Source: Hermodice carunculata
Lineage: Eukaryota > Annelida > Polychaeta > Eunicida > Amphinomidae
Assembly: GCA_964020975.1 (NCBI GenBank)
Contig: OZ026616.1
Span: 84,865,868-84,929,867 of the forward strand
Direction of reading: 5' to 3'
DNA: 64,000 nucleotides
Shown piece after piece: positions 53,701 to 56,700 of this stretch; positions within the stretch are counted from its first letter, which is position 1, and every line of letters starts with the position of its first letter. Below the pieces are notes generated by a model. The model had not been told where the DNA came from. It was given only the letters and a program-made list of their open reading frames with translations, and searched no databases. The translations under genes and the position numbers were made by a program.

Positions 53701-56700
53701 ACCTCAGCTGACTGACAAGTCAGCTGAGGTAAAAATTCATTAAAAATCCAAAAATCACTGGGCCATGACCATTTGTACACACTTGGTAGACACCCACCCA
53801 AGGCACATCCCCACTAAGTTTGAAGTGGATCTGACTGACGGTTTCGGAGAAGAAGTCGAAAATGTGAATTGTTGACGGACGACAGACAGATGGACGACGC
53901 TAGGAGGACCATAAGATAAGCTCAGCTGACTGACAAGTCAGCTGGGTTAAAATGTCAAGATGGTAACTTAAAAACTTGTAGATGCTATCATGTTGACAAT
54001 CAATGGTTAATGGACAGATGGACAGTCGGACATAAGTGATCACATACCCTCTGTAACCTGTGGTCAGCAGAACTATGAAAGACTTAAAGTGTTATTTAAA
54101 ATAATATAAGGAAATGTACTGTATCATTAAGGCAACTTCAATGGTCATCATTATTACAAAAGGTGGTTGTAGAGGTGGGGTGGGAGGTGGGGGGCATCTG
54201 CCTTTTAGGGCATAAATCACATTCTGATCAAAGGTTAACATCTAGCATGCATACACTGACAATGTTCTTACTTTAGCATTGCGTGAGTCACAAGAGTGGA
54301 AGGGGGGCTTATGGTGCCAAAACAGGGTATGGTGGTGAATGCAGCAATCATGTTTTCTTTATCACACAAATGTTTGACAGTGATCCATAATCCATGCAGG
54401 TAACTACTTTCCTATTTACTCAATTGGAGGGGGGGGGGGGGATCACGTTAAAATGGGCAAGATCCACAAAGAATGATATAAAACAGCATGCACATTTTGC
54501 TTACAAGTTCCTCTAATTTGACCTTTTCCTCCTCAAAATATCCAAAATCCCATTGAGCTGCTCTTTTTGAACACATTTTCCTTCAGAATGAAACGTTTTC
54601 ATGATAATATGCCCAGACGTAATGCAGCCACATTCAGGGCTCACTAATTCTTATCGTCAGCTGTAGTCCTTAGGGCAAGTTGTTTTGAGATTTCATTTGC
54701 ACCCCCCTTTCTGAATCACTTGTCAATCCATTTACATGTTGAGTAGTTACCCGCTGAAGACCCTTTAAATTTATTTGGGCTGATACAGCCTATGTCAAAA
54801 TTTTACAGAGGAACGTGTGCAATATAGACAATAGTAATTCCATATATATACAGGTTAGACAGGGACAGGTTAGCTTATGGAGAGTAAAGAGTATGAACTA
54901 CGGAATAGGATATTGACTACTAGGAAGTGGCTCTGGGCAAAAAGACACAAATACAATTATGTAAGTGGTTCTGGCACTGCCAGGCAAGTCGTGCTGCAGC
55001 TGCCGCAAGGGCAGCTGCAGTACTTGCCAGGCAGTGCCAGAACCACTGACCAAGGCCTGTGACCATAGTATGGAATGAGTTAAACTGACCAAAACCAGCT
55101 GGTGGTTAAATGTTGTCTGGTTCAATGTTTTTGACTAATTTCATGTCATGCAAAACAATTTGAACGGGAATTATAGAAGAGACTTATCAAAATAACATGC
55201 CCAGGTCAACAGCTTTCTTTGGGTTGGGCAGCACCAAAACTACACCAAGGAAAGTTGCTGACCTTAATTCACAGGATAAAGGGTCAAGACAAAGGAATCC
55301 AACATAAAAAACTTTGGTAGTGATCATACATTATTAAACATCCATTACTACAGTCTCAAAATCTACGTTCATTTTATTTAGGTGTGCATGTATTTAGTAT
55401 GATGAGCAATACAGTGTGCGCACTCATTTGTGACCTTTTTTCAATGGAAAAGGCAAAATAAGCCTCTACAAATTGTAAGTCAGGCCTTAAGTGGGAACTA
55501 CCAAGACATGTTTGTATGTCAGGAAAAGTCAACTCGCTCTGCCCCAAGCATTAGTGACTACATGGACTTAGCAACATTGTATCACTTACCTTTAGATTTT
55601 TTAAAATGTGGCACTGCACTGTAACTGTTGGAAGACAAAACAAAGTCTCTGTCAGGGCAGATAGAATTCTTTGAACACATTCATCTGATTCTTTTTACTC
55701 ACATATCATTAACTGTCATTCTTTCACAACCAAAATTTGTTTCCCTTGTTACAGTGCAGTCATTGTGGGCACTAGCCTTCACCAGACTTGTGGTTCAAGG
55801 TTCTACCACCACATGGCATTTACTTTCTTTTTTTTCTATTTTTTAAGTTGATACCAGACAAGACAGTGAAAATAAAGGCAAAGAAAACGATGTTTAAACA
55901 GTTCTAAGAGGCAGGAGGGAGGAAAAGTATTCACTTGAAGGAAATGTTTATTTTGTAAGTCTTTACTTAATAAAAAATTTATTTTGCATTCAAGTCTTCA
56001 AAGAGGAAACTTTTCATTTGGTAAGTCTTCAACAGGGAGGAAATGTTTTATTTTGTAAGTCTTCAGTAGGCAAGGAACTATTTATTTTGTAAGTCTTCAA
56101 AGTCTCAATACGACTTTCTGTCATTTTTTTCCAACCACCAGGGAGAGTTATGGGATATAAAAACATTAGTCAGACTTGGGTCACTCTAAAAGTCAATGAC
56201 TGTTGTATATTTGTTGCCATGGTTACCTTGCGGTAGCTCCCAAGTATCAAACAGTGTATTTAGTGAGGCAGCAGAGTTGGCATCTGTCATAAAGTGTAGA
56301 CTAAGTGGATTTCTCCTGTAGAGACCCAGAGACTTGACCAGTAAGGCAGCCTCACTAACCTGCGTTGATCCCACACAGGTCACCGCGATATGAAGCACCT
56401 GTCAAGGTAACAAGACCTGTACCAGCTGTATCTACCACTAACCTCAAACAGTTTATTCTAAACCCAGATACTCTATAATTTTACAGAAGAACAAAAATTA
56501 CGGTAATTCCATTAAATTACAATAGCATATAAAGTACTCAGAGGTTTGTTTATATAGCATGGCTAAGTATAATGCCTGAAAATTAGGTCAAGATCATTCA
56601 AAATTTTACAGAATTAAACCATTGGCCCAATGCATCTTTGGTGTAAATTTACCAGTTCTGTCTCAATTTATAAGCAAAATAAAGTGATTTAATACATACA

